From: Streptomyces sulfonofaciens
Lineage (GTDB): Bacteria > Actinomycetota > Actinomycetes > Streptomycetales > Streptomycetaceae
Direction of reading: 5' to 3'
Assembly (NCBI RefSeq): GCF_014656295.1
Contig: NZ_BNCD01000032.1
Coordinates: forward strand, 1 to 64,000
DNA: 64,000 nucleotides
The notes under the pieces were generated by a model, which worked only from the letters and a program-made list of their open reading frames with translations, was not told the origin of the DNA and ran no database searches. Both the position numbers and the translations under genes were made by a program. Position 1 is the first letter of the stretch. Every line of letters begins with the position of its first letter. Positions 47,441-57,430 of this stretch are shown piece by piece.

Positions 47441-47462
47441 CGCCAGGGGCTGACCCCTGGCG
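47441..47462. terminator. bidirectional terminator between the transporter operon and ribF
   Basis: CGCCAGGGG (47441-47449), loop CTGA, CCCCTGGCG (47454-47462). An alternative pairing of CCAGGGGCTGAC (47443-47454) with 47479-47490 reaches into the 3' end of ribF. Confidence 0.8.
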
Positions 47463-47480
47463 GACTCGCACGGCCAGGCG

Positions 47481-48440
47481 TCAGCCCCTGGCGGTCTCGT
47501 AGGTCTCGACCAGCTCGCGGGAGCGCTTCACATCGTCGCCCATGGCCTCAAGCAGCTCGTCGATGGAGTCGAACCGCGCCTGGCCGCGCACGAAGGACAG
47601 GAAGTCCACGGCCGCGTGCAGCCCGTACAGCTCCAGCCCCACCCGGTCGATGGCGTACGCCTCGACCGTCCGCTCCGTGCCGTCGAACTGCGGGTTGGTG
47701 CCGACGGAGATCGCCGAGGGCATGGCCTCGCCCTGGGCCAGCAGCCAGCCTGCGTACACACCGTCGGCGGGGATCGCACTGTGCGGCAGCGTCTCCACGT
47801 TGGCGGTGGGGAAACCGAGCTCGCGGCCGCGCTGTGCGCCGCGGACGACCACGCCCTCCACCCGGTGCGGCCGGCCCAGGATCTCCGCCGCGCCCGCGAC
47901 GTCGCCCTCGGCGATCAGCCGCCGTACGAGGGTCGAGGAGAACGGCTCGCCGCCGCCCGCCTCGCCTCTGACGAAGAGGTCGACCACCTCGACGTCGTAG
48001 TCATAGGTCCTGCCCAGCTCGGCGAGCAGGTCGACGTGGCCCGCGGCCCGATGGCCGAAGCGGAAGTTGGGGCCCTCCACGACCTCTTTCGCATGCAGCC
48101 TGTCGACCAGCACCTTCGCCACGAACTCGGCCGGCGAGAGCTGGGAGAACTCGGTGGTGAAGGGCAGGATCAGCAGCGCGTCGACACCGAGGTCCGCCAT
48201 CAGCTCGGCACGCCGGTGGTGCGGCGCGAGCAGCGGGGGGTGGCTGCCCGGACGCACCACCTCGCTGGGGTGCGGATCGAAGGTGACGACCACTGAGGGG
48301 ATGCCGAGCTCACGGGCCCGCTGCACGGCGCGGCCGATGATCAGTTGGTGGCCGCGGTGCACTCCGTCGTAGGAGCCGATGGTGACGACGCTGCGCCCCC
48401 AGTCCTGGGGGATGTCCTCCAAGCCACGCCAGCGCTGCAC
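47481..48440 (-). CDS. ribF: bifunctional riboflavin kinase / FAD synthetase
   Basis: A 319-residue enzyme that converts riboflavin to FMN and then FAD. The N-terminal adenylyltransferase domain has GSYDGVHRGHQLII (nucleotidyltransferase HxGH-type motif) and NFRFGHRAAG; the C-terminal kinase domain has GRELGFPTANV and the catalytic-region segment near VEAYAIDR. The GTG at 48440 is chosen because AAGGAG lies 8 bases upstream and the product then starts at the family's usual point. It follows truB by 191 bases holding a hairpin. Confidence 0.95.
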   Translation of the reverse strand: MQRWRGLEDIPQDWGRSVVTIGSYDGVHRGHQLIIGRAVQRARELGIPSVVVTFDPHPSEVVRPGSHPPLLAPHHRRAELMADLGVDALLILPFTTEFSQLSPAEFVAKVLVDRLHAKEVVEGPNFRFGHRAAGHVDLLAELGRTYDYDVEVVDLFVRGEAGGGEPFSSTLVRRLIAEGDVAGAAEILGRPHRVEGVVVRGAQRGRELGFPTANVETLPHSAIPADGVYAGWLLAQGEAMPSAISVGTNPQFDGTERTVEAYAIDRVGLELYGLHAAVDFLSFVRGQARFDSIDELLEAMGDDVKRSRELVETYETARG

Positions 48441-48503
48441 GGTGTCGCTCCTTGGTCGATTGCTCATCGCTTGCTCGTCGAACCTCGCTGTTGTCGATGG
48501 CGT

Positions 48504-48533
48504 CGACGGTCGAATCCGCGGCTTCGACCGTCG
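48504..48533 (-). terminator. hairpin between truB and ribF
   Basis: CGACGGTCGAA (48504-48514) pairs perfectly with TTCGACCGTCG (48523-48533) around 8 bases. The surrounding leader is full of TCGA motifs that allow alternative pairings, so attenuation of ribF is possible. Confidence 0.55.
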
Positions 48534-48631
48534 AATTCGCCGATTCCGCAGGTCCAAGAGTGCCATGCCGGGCGCTTCCGGCACGCATCGGCATGGGCGT
48601 CGGCGAGGCTGTGACGAGACGCACGTACCCG

Positions 48632-49549
48632 TTACGCCGGGTCGGCGCCGAACACCACCAGGCTCTTCGCCCGGCCCCCCAGCTCCTCCACCAGTACCAC
48701 CAGCCGGCCCTCGGGGTCGAAGACGGCGACGGGCCCCGCGCCCTCGTACCCGGCCGGGACGTCGATGCGGACGCCGTTCAGCAGCAGGCCGGCGCGCCGG
48801 GCGTCGACGTCCCAGCGCGGGAAGGCCAGGGCGGCGGCCTCGGCGACCGGCAGGATGCTCAGCTCCTGCTGGTGCTGGTCGAGCGTGCGCGCCGCGTCGA
48901 GGCCGTAGGGACCCACGCGGGTGCGCCGCAGTGCGGACAGATGCCCTCCCACGCCGAGCGCGGCGCCCAGGTCGCGGGCCAGGGCCCTGATGTACGTGCC
49001 GGACGAGCAGACCACGGAGACGAGCAGGTCGAGCACCGGTGTGCCGTCGTCGGCGACGGTCTCGCGGCGGTCGTGCACGGTGAAGGAGTAGACCGTGACC
49101 GGACGGGCCGGCAGCTCGAAGTCCTCGCCCTCACGGGCGCGCTTGTACGACCGCTTGCCGTCGACCTTGATGGCGCTGACCCGGGGCGGGACCTGCATGA
49201 TGTCGCCGGTCAGCTCGGCGATCCGGTCGTCGACGGCGTCCTGGGGCAGGCCGGTGGGGTCGGCGACCCGGGTGACCTCGCCCTCCGCGTCGTCGGTGTT
49301 GGTGTCCTGGCCGAGCCGGATGGTGCCCAGGTACTCCTTCTCGGTGAGGGCCAGGTGGCCGAGGAGCTTGGTCGCCCGCTGCACGCCGAGGACGAGCACA
49401 CCGGTGGCCATCGGGTCGAGCGTTCCCGCGTGGCCGACGCGGCGGGTGCCCGCGATGCCGCGCATCTTGGCCACCACGTCGTGCGAGGTGAAGCCCGACG
49501 GCTTGTCGACGATGACGAGGCCGTCGGGCGGGGACTGCTTGCGGTTCAT
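48632..49549 (-). CDS. truB: tRNA pseudouridine-55 synthase
   Basis: A 305-residue enzyme that makes pseudouridine 55 in the T-loop of tRNAs. The catalytic aspartate is D45 in VGHAGTLDPMATG; GLVIVDKPSGFTSHDVV near the start and the KxD segment VSAIKVDGKRSY are also typical. ATG 49549 overlaps the rbfA stop by ATGA. The C-terminal part resembles a PUA-like domain. Confidence 0.96.
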   Translation of the reverse strand: MNRKQSPPDGLVIVDKPSGFTSHDVVAKMRGIAGTRRVGHAGTLDPMATGVLVLGVQRATKLLGHLALTEKEYLGTIRLGQDTNTDDAEGEVTRVADPTGLPQDAVDDRIAELTGDIMQVPPRVSAIKVDGKRSYKRAREGEDFELPARPVTVYSFTVHDRRETVADDGTPVLDLLVSVVCSSGTYIRALARDLGAALGVGGHLSALRRTRVGPYGLDAARTLDQHQQELSILPVAEAAALAFPRWDVDARRAGLLLNGVRIDVPAGYEGAGPVAVFDPEGRLVVLVEELGGRAKSLVVFGADPA

Positions 49550-50052
49550 TCCGGGGCGTCGCCCTTTCGGTGCCCGTCCGCGGCGGAGTCCTCGGACGCG
49601 GCATCGTCGGTGTCCTCGGCGCCGTCCTCGGCGCCGGGCTTGCGGTACGGGTCGGATTCGCCGGCGTAGCTGGCGCCCGCGGAGACCTGGCGCACCTTGG
49701 CGTCCGAGGCCCGCGCCTTGTCGAGGAGGTCCTCGATGGTGCGGGCGTTGTCCGGAAGGGCATCGGCGACGAAGGCCAGGGTGGGGGTGAACTTCACACC
49801 CGCGGCCCGGCCGACCTCGGAGCGCAGCACGCCCTTGGCGCTCTCCAGGCCCGCCGCGGCGGCCGCACGGTCCTCTTCGTCCCCGTAGACGGTGTAGAAG
49901 ACGGTCGCCTCCCTCAGGTCGCCGGTGACCCGGGTGTCCGTGATGGTGACGTGTGAACCGAGCCGCGGGTCCTTGATCCCGCGTTGCAGCTTCTGGGCCA
50001 CCACCTCGCGGATGAGGTCCGCCAGCCTTTTCGCTCGCGCGTTGTCGGCCAC
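49546..50052 (-). CDS. rbfA: ribosome-binding factor A
   Basis: A 168-residue factor for late 16S/30S maturation. The KH-like domain (residues 1-125) contains RLADLIREVV, IKDPRLGSHVTITDTRVTGDL and the LRSEVGRA segment; the last ~40 residues are acidic low complexity (AEDGAEDTDD). GTG 50052 with GGGAGACGG upstream. It overlaps truB and follows the YlxP-like gene by 65 bases. Confidence 0.95.
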   Translation of the reverse strand: MADNARAKRLADLIREVVAQKLQRGIKDPRLGSHVTITDTRVTGDLREATVFYTVYGDEEDRAAAAAGLESAKGVLRSEVGRAAGVKFTPTLAFVADALPDNARTIEDLLDKARASDAKVRQVSAGASYAGESDPYRKPGAEDGAEDTDDAASEDSAADGHRKGDAPE

Positions 50053-50117
50053 TGGTCCGTCTCCCTCTTTTCTTTCCGTGCTCGTCGTGTGCTGCGCACT
50101 GGGCCTTCGGCCGGTGG

Positions 50118-50411
50118 TCAGTCGTCGTCGCCGTGGAAGCGCCGTCTGGCGGAGAGGAGCTCCACCTCGGGGCGGGCGGCGACCAGCCGCTCACAGCGGT
50201 CCAGTACGTCCGTGATGTGTCCGGCGTCCCCGGAGACCACCGCGAGACCGATCACCGCTCTGCGGTGCAGGTCCAGGTGGTCGACCTCCGCCACGCTCAC
50301 CGCGTACTTGCGCTGGAGCTCGGCGATGATCGGGCGGACGACGGAGCGCTTCTCCTTCAGCGACCGTACGTCGCCCAGGAGCAGGTCGAAGGAGAGAGTT
50401 CCCACAAACAT
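50118..50411 (-). CDS. ylxP: DUF503 family protein (YlxP-like)
   Basis: A 97-residue small alpha/beta protein of the DUF503 family, encoded between infB and rbfA in many Gram-positive bacteria. It begins MFVGTLSFDLLLGDVRSLKEKRS, and a GH..VLDRCERLV segment lies near the end. The ATG at 50411 is chosen over an upstream ATG that would add 25 unconserved residues. Proposed roles in ribosome assembly are not established. Confidence 0.85.
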   Translation of the reverse strand: MFVGTLSFDLLLGDVRSLKEKRSVVRPIIAELQRKYAVSVAEVDHLDLHRRAVIGLAVVSGDAGHITDVLDRCERLVAARPEVELLSARRRFHGDDD

Positions 50412-50446
50412 GTGTGTCCGGATGTCCCGCCGGTACGGGCTCGTCG

Positions 50447-50470
50447 TTCCCGCCAACGGCTTGGCGGGAA
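50447..50470 (-). promoter_or_regulatory. leader hairpin of the ylxP-like gene
   Basis: TTCCCGCCAA and TTGGCGGGAA form a perfect 10-bp stem with a CGGC loop, 36 bases before the start codon and just after the infB terminator. Confidence 0.6.
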
Positions 50471-50493
50471 CACCAGCACCGTACACGCAACGG

Positions 50494-50536
50494 CCGGGGC
50501 CGATCGACGGGAATATGGCCCGCCGACCGGCCCCGG
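50494..50536 (-). terminator. terminator after infB
   Basis: Two 18-base arms (50494-50511 and 50519-50536) pair with two mismatches around 7 bases, 11 bases past the infB stop. Read-through is expected because ylxP, rbfA and truB follow. Confidence 0.7.
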
Positions 50537-50547
50537 AGCCGCCGCTG

Positions 50548-53500
50548 TCAGACGCGCGGCTTCTCGCGCATCTCGTAGGTGGCGATGGTGTCGTCGACCT
50601 TGATGTCGTTGTAGTTTCCGAGGTTGATACCGCCCTCGAAGCCTTCGCGGATCTCGGTGACGTCGTCCTTGAAGCGGCGCAGGCCCTCGATGTTGAGGTT
50701 CTCCGCGACGACCTTGCCGTCGCGCAGCACCCTCGCCTTCGTGTTCCGCCTGACCTCGCCGGAGCGGATGATCACACCCGCGATGTTGCCCAGCTTGGAC
50801 GAGCGGAAGACCTCGCGGATCTCCGCCGTACCGAGCTCGACCTCTTCGAACTCCGGCTTGAGCATGCCCTTCAGGGCCGCCTCGATCTCCTCGATCGCCT
50901 GGTAGATGACCGAGTAGTACCGGACGTCCACACCCTCGCGCTCGGCCATCTGCGTCGCGCGCCCCGCGGCGCGGACGTTGAAGCCGATGACGATGGCGTC
51001 GGAGCCCATGGCCAGGTCGATGTCCGACTCGGTGACCGCACCCACACCGCGGTGCAGCACGCGGATGTCGACCTCTTCGCCGACGTCGAGCTGGACCAGC
51101 GAGGACTCCAGGGCCTCGACGGAACCGGACGCGTCGCCCTTGATGATGAGGTTGAGCTGCTGCACCTCGCCCGCCTTGAGCACCTTGTCCAGGTCCTCCA
51201 GGGAGACCCTGCGGGTGCGCTTGGCGAACGCGGCGTTCCGCTCGCGGGCGGCGCGCTTCTCGGCGATCTGGCGGGCCGTGCGGTCCTCGTCGACGACGAT
51301 GAAGTTGTCGCCGGCGCCGGGGACGTTGGTCAGGCCGAGGACCTGGACCGGGGTGGACGGGCCCGCTTCCTCGACGGTGTTGCCGAGGTCGTCGAGCATG
51401 GCGCGGACACGGCCGTAGGCGTCGCCGACGACCATGGTCTCGCCGACCCGCAGGGTGCCGCGCTGGACGAGGACGGTCGCGGTGGCACCGCGGCCCTTGT
51501 CCAGGTGGGCCTCGATCGCGATGCCCTGGGCGTCCTGCTCCGGGTTGGCGCGCAGGTCGAGCGCCGCGTCGGCCGTGAGGATGACGGCCTCCAGGAGGCC
51601 GTCGATGTTCAGGCCCTGCTTGGCGGAGATGTCGACGAACATGGTGTCGCCGCCGTACTCCTCGGCCACCAGGCCGTACTCGGTCAACTGGCCGCGGACC
51701 TTGGTCGGGTCGGCGCCCTCGACGTCGATCTTGTTGACCGCGACCACGATCGGCACGTCGGCCGCCTTGGCGTGGTTCAGCGCCTCGATCGTCTGCGGCA
51801 TCACACCGTCGTTGGCCGCCACCACCAGGATCGCGATGTCGGTCGACTTGGCACCGCGGGCACGCATGGCGGTGAACGCCTCGTGACCCGGGGTGTCGAT
51901 GAAGGTGATCTTCCGCTCGTCGCCGTTGACCTCGGTCGTGACCTGGTAGGCGCCGATGTGCTGGGTGATGCCGCCCGCCTCGCCCGCGATGACGTTCGTC
52001 TTGCGGATGGCGTCGAGGAGGCGGGTCTTGCCGTGGTCGACGTGACCCATGACGGTGACCACCGGCGGACGTGCGACCAGGTGCTCCTCGCCGCCCTCGT
52101 CCTCGCCGAACTCCAGGTCGAAGGACTCGAGCAGCTCGCGGTCCTCCTCCTCGGGGCTGACGATCTGGACGGTGTAGTTCATCTCGCCGGCGAGCAGGTG
52201 GAGCGTCTCGTCGGAGACGGACTGGGTCGCGGTGACCATCTCGCCGAGGTTCATCATGACCGCGACCAGCGACGCCGGGTTGGCGTTGATCTTCTCCGCG
52301 AAGTCGGTCAGCGAGGCACCGCGCGACAGCCGGATGGTCTCCCCGCTGCCGCGGGGCAGCATCACACCGCCCACGGACGGGGCCTGCATGGCCTCGTACT
52401 CCTGACGGCGCTGCCGCTTCGACTTGCGGCCGCGGCGCGCGGGACCACCGGGACGGCCGAACGCACCCTGCGTACCACCGCGCCCGCCGGGACCGCCGGG
52501 ACGACCGCCGAAGCCGGGACGGCCACCGCCGCCGCCGAACCCGCCGCCACCGCCACCGGGACGGCCTGCGAAGCCGCCACCGCCGCCGGGACGACCGCCA
52601 CCGCCGCCGCCACCGGGGCGACCCGCGAAGCCGCCGCCGGGACGACCGCCGCCGCCGGCGCCGCCGGGACGGCCTGCGCCGCCCGGACCGCGGCCGCCGG
52701 GGCCGCCGCCCGGCCGCGGACCCGCGGCGGGACGCTGGGGCATCATGCCCGGGTTGGGGCGGTTGCCGCCGGGTCCACCGGGACGCGGGGCCTGCGGACG
52801 GGGCATGGAGCCCGGCGTCGGACGGGGACCGCCGGGGCCGGGACGTGCGCCGCCCTGGCCGCCGGCGCCCTGCGGACGCGGGGCGCCGGGCGCACCGGGT
52901 CCGCCGGGACGCGGGGCTCCGCCACCGGGCCTGGGCGCCTGCGGGCGCGCCATGCCGGTGGAGCCACCGGAGGTGAAGGGGTTGTTGCCCGGACGCGGTC
53001 CGGACGGACGGCCGCCGGGACGCGAGGCCTGACCGGGGCGCGGGGCCTGGCGGTCACCGCGGCCCTGGCCGGGGGCGGGACGGCCGCCGGGCTTGGGGGC
53101 GCCGGGACGCGGCGCACCGGGCCGGGGACCGCTGGGCGCCGCCTGGGCGGGCGCCGGGCTCGGGGGTGCCGGCGGCGCGGTGAACTCCGGGGCCGCGGGC
53201 GCCGCGGGCGCCGGCTTCGGACCCGGACGCGGGCCGGGAGTGGGCCGCGGGCCCGGGGCGGGAGCCGCGGGCCGCTCCGCCGCGGCGGGCCGCGGCGCGG
53301 GCTTCGGGGCAGCGGCCGGACGCGCGGCCTGCGCCGGCGAGGCCGGTGCGGGTGCCGCGGGCCTGGGGGCCGCCTTCCTGGGGCCTGCCGGCTTCGCGGA
53401 GCCGCGGCCGGGACCGCTGCCGTTGCCCTGCTGGAAGGCGTCAGTCAGTTTGCGTACTACGGGCGCCTCGATCGTGGAGGACGCCGATCGGACGAATTCA

Positions 53501-53583
53501 CCGAGTTCCTGGAGCTTGGCCATGACGACCTTGCTCTCCACACCGAACTCCTTGGCGAGTTCGTATACCCGGACCTTAGCCAC
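50548..53583 (-). CDS. infB: translation initiation factor IF-2
   Basis: A 1011-residue GTPase that places initiator tRNA on the ribosome. A short N-terminal IF2 subdomain ([21 protein letters not shown]) is followed by a ~330-residue Gly/Pro/Arg-rich linker typical of actinobacteria, then the G domain with GHVDHGKT at 513-520 and NKID, and the C-terminal tRNA-binding domains. The start is GTG 53583 with AAAAGGAG 5 bases upstream. Long antisense frames opposite the linker are artefacts. Confidence 0.97.
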   Translation of the reverse strand: MAKVRVYELAKEFGVESKVVMAKLQELGEFVRSASSTIEAPVVRKLTDAFQQGNGSGPGRGSAKPAGPRKAAPRPAAPAPASPAQAARPAAAPKPAPRPAAAERPAAPAPGPRPTPGPRPGPKPAPAAPAAPEFTAPPAPPSPAPAQAAPSGPRPGAPRPGAPKPGGRPAPGQGRGDRQAPRPGQASRPGGRPSGPRPGNNPFTSGGSTGMARPQAPRPGGGAPRPGGPGAPGAPRPQGAGGQGGARPGPGGPRPTPGSMPRPQAPRPGGPGGNRPNPGMMPQRPAAGPRPGGGPGGRGPGGAGRPGGAGGGGRPGGGFAGRPGGGGGGGRPGGGGGFAGRPGGGGGGFGGGGGRPGFGGRPGGPGGRGGTQGAFGRPGGPARRGRKSKRQRRQEYEAMQAPSVGGVMLPRGSGETIRLSRGASLTDFAEKINANPASLVAVMMNLGEMVTATQSVSDETLHLLAGEMNYTVQIVSPEEEDRELLESFDLEFGEDEGGEEHLVARPPVVTVMGHVDHGKTRLLDAIRKTNVIAGEAGGITQHIGAYQVTTEVNGDERKITFIDTPGHEAFTAMRARGAKSTDIAILVVAANDGVMPQTIEALNHAKAADVPIVVAVNKIDVEGADPTKVRGQLTEYGLVAEEYGGDTMFVDISAKQGLNIDGLLEAVILTADAALDLRANPEQDAQGIAIEAHLDKGRGATATVLVQRGTLRVGETMVVGDAYGRVRAMLDDLGNTVEEAGPSTPVQVLGLTNVPGAGDNFIVVDEDRTARQIAEKRAARERNAAFAKRTRRVSLEDLDKVLKAGEVQQLNLIIKGDASGSVEALESSLVQLDVGEEVDIRVLHRGVGAVTESDIDLAMGSDAIVIGFNVRAAGRATQMAEREGVDVRYYSVIYQAIEEIEAALKGMLKPEFEEVELGTAEIREVFRSSKLGNIAGVIIRSGEVRRNTKARVLRDGKVVAENLNIEGLRRFKDDVTEIREGFEGGINLGNYNDIKVDDTIATYEMREKPRV

Positions 53584-53748
53584 TTCGCTCCTTTTAGGTC
53601 CGGGTTACCGCCGGACCGTCGCTACTTCATGGGCGTACTCATCGCGTACTCATCGAGTGCTCATCGCAATCTCGACCTACTTCCGACTCGCGAGGTACCA
53701 GGGCCGCACGGGGTTCCGTGCGACGCTTCTTACAGGTGCCCCCAGCTT

Positions 53749-54024
53749 TCAGGGGCTGTCTTCGACGGCCCGGCGCAACGGCCGGGTGTCGAGCTGCCCC
53801 CGGGCGCGGAAGGCCCGGGAGAAAGCCCGACGACGCACCGCCAGGTCCAAACAGACCAGGACGGGGTGCACGTAGGCACCCCGGCCGGGCAGCGTACCGC
53901 GAGGATCGGGGACGCAGGCGTCCTCGACCTTCACGACCCGCAACAGATCGCGTTTGGCCGCTCGCTCCCGGCAGCCCACACACGTGCGCTCAGGGCATGC
54001 GCGGACCTGCGTCCGGCCAGACAC
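53749..54024 (-). CDS. ylxR: YlxR/RnpM family nucleic-acid-binding protein
   Basis: A 91-residue basic protein of the DUF448 family. RTCVGCRERAAKRDLLRVV and PGRGAYVHP are the family motifs. Members have been reported to bind RNA or DNA and, in Firmicutes, to modulate RNase P. It lies between nusA and infB in the conserved order, with gaps of 138 and 165 bases that hold no other gene. GTG 54024. Confidence 0.92.
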   Translation of the reverse strand: MSGRTQVRACPERTCVGCRERAAKRDLLRVVKVEDACVPDPRGTLPGRGAYVHPVLVCLDLAVRRRAFSRAFRARGQLDTRPLRRAVEDSP

Positions 54025-54162
54025 CGTTAAGTCTACCTCCCCGCACCGACCTCACCCGATTGGGGCAGAAATCGAACTGCTGTCGTCCTGATCTCGGTGA
54101 ATCTCGTCCTGATCCGGACGGTGATCGGTCCACTACCCCGCCGCACCGCCCCCGACACCAGG

Positions 54163-55257
54163 TCAGGCCCGGTCCGGCGACGCGCCCTGCGCACCGGCAC
54201 GCCCCCCCGGGGCACCGGTGCGGCCCGCGTGACCGCCGGAAGCGCCGGCCTGGCCCGTGCGCCGCCCGCCGTCCGGGGCGGCCTGCTCGGTGTCCGGCCG
54301 GATGTCGATCCGCCAACCGGTGAGCCGGGCAGCGAGGCGGGCGTTCTGCCCCTCCTTGCCGATGGCCAGGGAAAGCTGGTAGTCCGGGACGGTGACCCTG
54401 GCCGAACGGGCGGCCAGGTCGACGACCTCGACCTTGGAGACCCGGGCCGGCGAGAGGGCGTTGGCGACCATCTCGGCCGGGTCGTCGGACCAGTCGACGA
54501 TGTCGATCTTCTCACCGTTCAGCTCGCCCATCACATTGCGGACCCGGCCGCCCATGGGTCCGATGCAGGCGCCCTTGGCGTTCAGTCCCGAGCGGACCGA
54601 GCGCACCGCGATCTTGGTGCGGTGGCCGGCCTCCCGGGCGATCGCGGCGATCTCGACGGATCCGTCGGCGATCTCCGGAACCTCCAGCGAGAAGAGCTTC
54701 TTGACGAGGTTGGGGTGGGTGCGCGAGAGGGTCACGGAGGGGCCGCGTACGCCCTTGGCCACCCGGACCACGTAGGAGCGCAGCCGCATCCCGTGCGGGT
54801 ACGTCTCGCCGGGCACCTGCTCCTGGACCGGCAGGATCGCCTCCAGTTTGCCGATGTCCACCAGCACGTTCTTCGGGTCGCGGCCCTGCTGGACGACGCC
54901 CATGACGATGTCTCCCTCGCGGCCCGCGTACTCGCCGAGGGTCGCGTCGTCCTCGGCGTCCCGCAGCCGCTGGAGGATGACCTGCTTGGCGGTGGTCGCG
55001 GCGATCCGCCCGAAGCCGCTCGGGGTGTCGTCGAACTCCCGGGGCTCCTGGCCCTCCTCCAGATCCTCCGGGTCCTCCTTGGCCCACACCGTCACATGGC
55101 CCGAGGTGCGGTCCAACTGCACGCGCGCGCGGCGGTGGCTCCCCTCGGTGCGGTGGTAGGCGATGAGGAGGGCCGACTCGATCGCCTCGACCAGCAGGTC
55201 GAAGGAGATCTCCTTCTCCCGGACCAAGCCCCGAAGGGCACTCATGTCGATGTCCAC
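54163..55257 (-). CDS. nusA: transcription termination/antitermination factor NusA
   Basis: A 364-residue RNA polymerase-binding factor. The N-terminal domain begins with the [18 protein letters not shown] segment; S1, KH1 and KH2 domains follow ([22 protein letters not shown] is in KH1, [18 protein letters not shown] in KH2). The last ~45 residues are Gly/Ala/Arg low complexity. GTG 55257 is supported by GAGGAGG 7 bases upstream; an internal ATG four codons later is possible. It begins 2 bases after the rimP stop. Confidence 0.96.
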   Translation of the reverse strand: MDIDMSALRGLVREKEISFDLLVEAIESALLIAYHRTEGSHRRARVQLDRTSGHVTVWAKEDPEDLEEGQEPREFDDTPSGFGRIAATTAKQVILQRLRDAEDDATLGEYAGREGDIVMGVVQQGRDPKNVLVDIGKLEAILPVQEQVPGETYPHGMRLRSYVVRVAKGVRGPSVTLSRTHPNLVKKLFSLEVPEIADGSVEIAAIAREAGHRTKIAVRSVRSGLNAKGACIGPMGGRVRNVMGELNGEKIDIVDWSDDPAEMVANALSPARVSKVEVVDLAARSARVTVPDYQLSLAIGKEGQNARLAARLTGWRIDIRPDTEQAAPDGGRRTGQAGASGGHAGRTGAPGGRAGAQGASPDRA

Positions 55258-55259
55258 GG

Positions 55260-55841
55260 CTACGCCTCCTCTGCGTTCTTCGTGTCGCGAGCCTCGTCGG
55301 CGTCCGCGTCGCCCCCGGTCTCCCCGCCGCTCGGGGAGCTGCCGCTCCTGCGGTTGAACTCGATCTCCACACGTGCCCCGGCGATGTCCCCGAAGGAGAG
55401 CCGTCGGCCTGTGGGCCTGCGGCCCTTCACCCCCGGCACCTCCACGTCGAGCCCCTCGTCGTCGACCTTCAGGATCCGGGCGGTCAGCTCCTGGGAGCCG
55501 GTGTCCGCCGCGGCGCCCGGGGTCAGGTGGAACCTGACCAGCCGATCCTGGGCGCGCACGTAGTGCCGGTGCTCGGTGAGCGGCCGGTCCGTGCCCGGCG
55601 AGGTCACCTCAAGCACGTACTCCCCCTCGCCCATCGCGTCGGTGGCGTCCAGCTCGCCGGAGATCTCCCTGCTCAGTTCGGCGCAGGTGTCCAGCTCCAC
55701 GCCGGAGTCGGAGTCCACCACGACACGGAGCACACGCCGCCTGCCCGCCGGGGTCACGGTGATCTCTTCGAGGTCCAGGTCCCTGGAGCCGACGAGCGGC
55801 TCCAGCAGTTCCCGCAGCCTCTCGCTCTGGGTGGTGCTCAT
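55260..55841 (-). CDS. rimP: ribosome maturation factor RimP
   Basis: A 193-residue factor for 30S maturation, first gene of the nusA-infB cluster. It has [19 protein letters not shown] near the start, the [17 protein letters not shown] motif and an acidic C-terminal tail. The ATG at 55841 has GAGGAG 8 bases upstream; the open frame extends far beyond it but without support. Confidence 0.94.
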   Translation of the reverse strand: MSTTQSERLRELLEPLVGSRDLDLEEITVTPAGRRRVLRVVVDSDSGVELDTCAELSREISGELDATDAMGEGEYVLEVTSPGTDRPLTEHRHYVRAQDRLVRFHLTPGAAADTGSQELTARILKVDDEGLDVEVPGVKGRRPTGRRLSFGDIAGARVEIEFNRRSGSSPSGGETGGDADADEARDTKNAEEA

Positions 55842-56172
55842 CCGGGTGACTCCTCGGCCGCGTGTGCTGTTGTGGGAGAACAAGGGAAGGGGTGGGTGTC
55901 GGGTCAAAGCGTATCGGGTCCCCGGGGGTGTTGCCGTCCACCGGTGCGGGCCGTGCCCGCACCGGGTGCGGCACGGGCGGCCGACGGCCGTACGGGGGGC
56001 GTGGTCCAGCGGGGCCTTCGGGCGGGGCGGACCTCTGGTGGCCCGCCGGGGTGGCGGCCCTCGGCGCCGGGCCGGGCAATCAGGGGTCGGCGGCGGGAGC
56101 GCGGGTACGGTGATCAGATCCGCCCCCCGCCTCGTCGTGCCCACGAGACCCGACCCCCACAGGACGTGTGCC
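55842..56172. other. divergent intergenic region of rimP and the lipoprotein gene
   Basis: No gene. On the minus strand TACGCT (55908-55913) is a possible -10 for rimP, 67 bases before the start. Nothing clear was seen for the rightward gene. Confidence 0.4.
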
Positions 56173-56826
56173 GTGCCGTTCACCCTACCGCCGCGGGCCC
56201 CCGGCGGGCCGCACAGACGAACGCTCCTGCTCGGCGCCCCGGGCCTGGCCGCGGGCGCCGTGCTCACCGCCGGGTGCACCGGTGACGACGCGGCGCGGGA
56301 CGCCGCCCGCGAGCGGTCGGCCACCGCTCGGGCGCGTACGGGTGCCGCCCGCGAGAGCGCGGGACTCGTCGCGCACTACGACGCGGTACTCACGGCGCAT
56401 CCGCCGCTCGCGCCCCGGCTGGCACCGCTGCGCGCGGAGGTCGTGCGCCATCTGGCGGCGTTCGGCGGCGCGGCGCAGGCACCCTCGGCGGGCGTGTCCG
56501 GTGCGGCCGGAGGCGCGGAGGCGACCGGGGACGCGGGGGTGCCCGGGGGCGCGGAGGCGACCGGGGTGCCCGCGTCCGAGGCGGTGGGCGATCCGCGGGC
56601 CGCGGTGGCGCCGGCACCGCCGGAGGCACCCGGGGTGATCGGGGCACCGGCCGTACCGGTGGGCGAGGCGGAGGCGCTAAGCGCGCTCGCCGCCGCCGAG
56701 CGCGCCCTCGCCGACCGGCGTCTGGGCGCACTCGCGGAGCTGCCGGGCGAGTTCGCACGGCTGCTGGCCTCCGTCGCCGCGGCGGGGGCGGTCCACGCGT
56801 ACCTGCTGACGGAGGGCGCCGGATGA
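56173..56826 (+). CDS. putative lipoprotein, Ala-rich
   Basis: A 217-residue protein starting with GTG 56173 behind AGGA. The N-terminus has a twin arginine (PHRRTLLLG), a hydrophobic helix and lipobox LTAGC, so it could be exported by Tat or Sec and lipidated. The mature part is helical and very Ala-rich, with a Pro/Gly/Ala insert carrying two GGAEATG repeats. The ATGA overlap with the ferritin-like gene suggests a functional pair. Function unknown. Confidence 0.78.
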   Translation: MPFTLPPRAPGGPHRRTLLLGAPGLAAGAVLTAGCTGDDAARDAARERSATARARTGAARESAGLVAHYDAVLTAHPPLAPRLAPLRAEVVRHLAAFGGAAQAPSAGVSGAAGGAEATGDAGVPGGAEATGVPASEAVGDPRAAVAPAPPEAPGVIGAPAVPVGEAEALSALAAAERALADRRLGALAELPGEFARLLASVAAAGAVHAYLLTEGAG

Positions 56827-57377
56827 GCGGGACGGGGCGCCGCGCGGCACGCGGTGCGGACGGCTCCGCCGGGCACCCGGCGGAGCCGCAGGAGGTGGCG
56901 GCTGCGCAGGCCGCGCTGGCGGCCGAGCACGCCGCCGTCTACGGCTACGGGGTGGTGGGCGCCAGGATCGGCGCGGACCGCGGAGGCGACGCGCGCGCCG
57001 CGTACGACGCGCACCGGGCCCGCCGTGACGGCCTCGCGCGGACGGTGCGCGACCTGGGCGCCGCGCCGCGCGCCGCGGCCGCCGGCTACGCCCTGCCGTT
57101 CGACGTGCCGGACGCGGCGGCGGCCGCCCGGCTGGCCGCGCGGCTGGAGGACCGGGTCGCGGGAGCCTGCGCGGACCTGGTGCGGGCCACAACGGGCGCG
57201 CGCCGCCGCTCGGCCGCGGATGCGCTGCGGGAGGCCGCGGTGCGGGCCGCCCGCTGGCGCGGCGCCGGTGTGGCCTTCCCCGGACTCGCCGAAAGGGCCG
57301 GTGGGGCGCGCGCAACCGCCGCACCGAGCGCTCCTTCGGCCACCCGGCGTCCCTGGGCCGCGCCCCGGCGCCCGTAG
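56823..57377 (+). CDS. ferritin-like domain protein (DUF4439-type)
   Basis: A 184-residue helical protein. The segment VAAAQAALAAEHAAVYGYGVVGARI and a later AAYDAHRARRD segment resemble the DUF4439 ferritin-like family, where Glu/His residues in helices may bind metal; the metal site is not complete enough to be sure from reading alone. ATG 56823 is coupled to the lipoprotein gene. Soluble, function unknown. Confidence 0.72.
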   Translation: MSGTGRRAARGADGSAGHPAEPQEVAAAQAALAAEHAAVYGYGVVGARIGADRGGDARAAYDAHRARRDGLARTVRDLGAAPRAAAAGYALPFDVPDAAAAARLAARLEDRVAGACADLVRATTGARRRSAADALREAAVRAARWRGAGVAFPGLAERAGGARATAAPSAPSATRRPWAAPRRP

Positions 57378-57430
57378 GCTGCCGCCCGGCACGGAAAGCT
57401 GCCGCCCGGCACGGAAGGGACCACACGCGC

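Noticed and set aside
46999-47480. Overlapping Arg/Pro-rich frames on both strands
   Set aside because: No ribosome-binding site, no motif, equal openness in several frames; consistent with GC-rich non-coding DNA.
48441-48631. FMN riboswitch upstream of ribF
   Set aside because: The leader is short and consists mainly of TCGA words with one simple stem; the multi-helix conserved FMN aptamer was not found.
49984-54030. 1348-codon rightward frame opposite infB
   Set aside because: Includes an antisense run of Thr/Ala/Gly codons mirroring the IF-2 linker; IF-2 is unambiguous.
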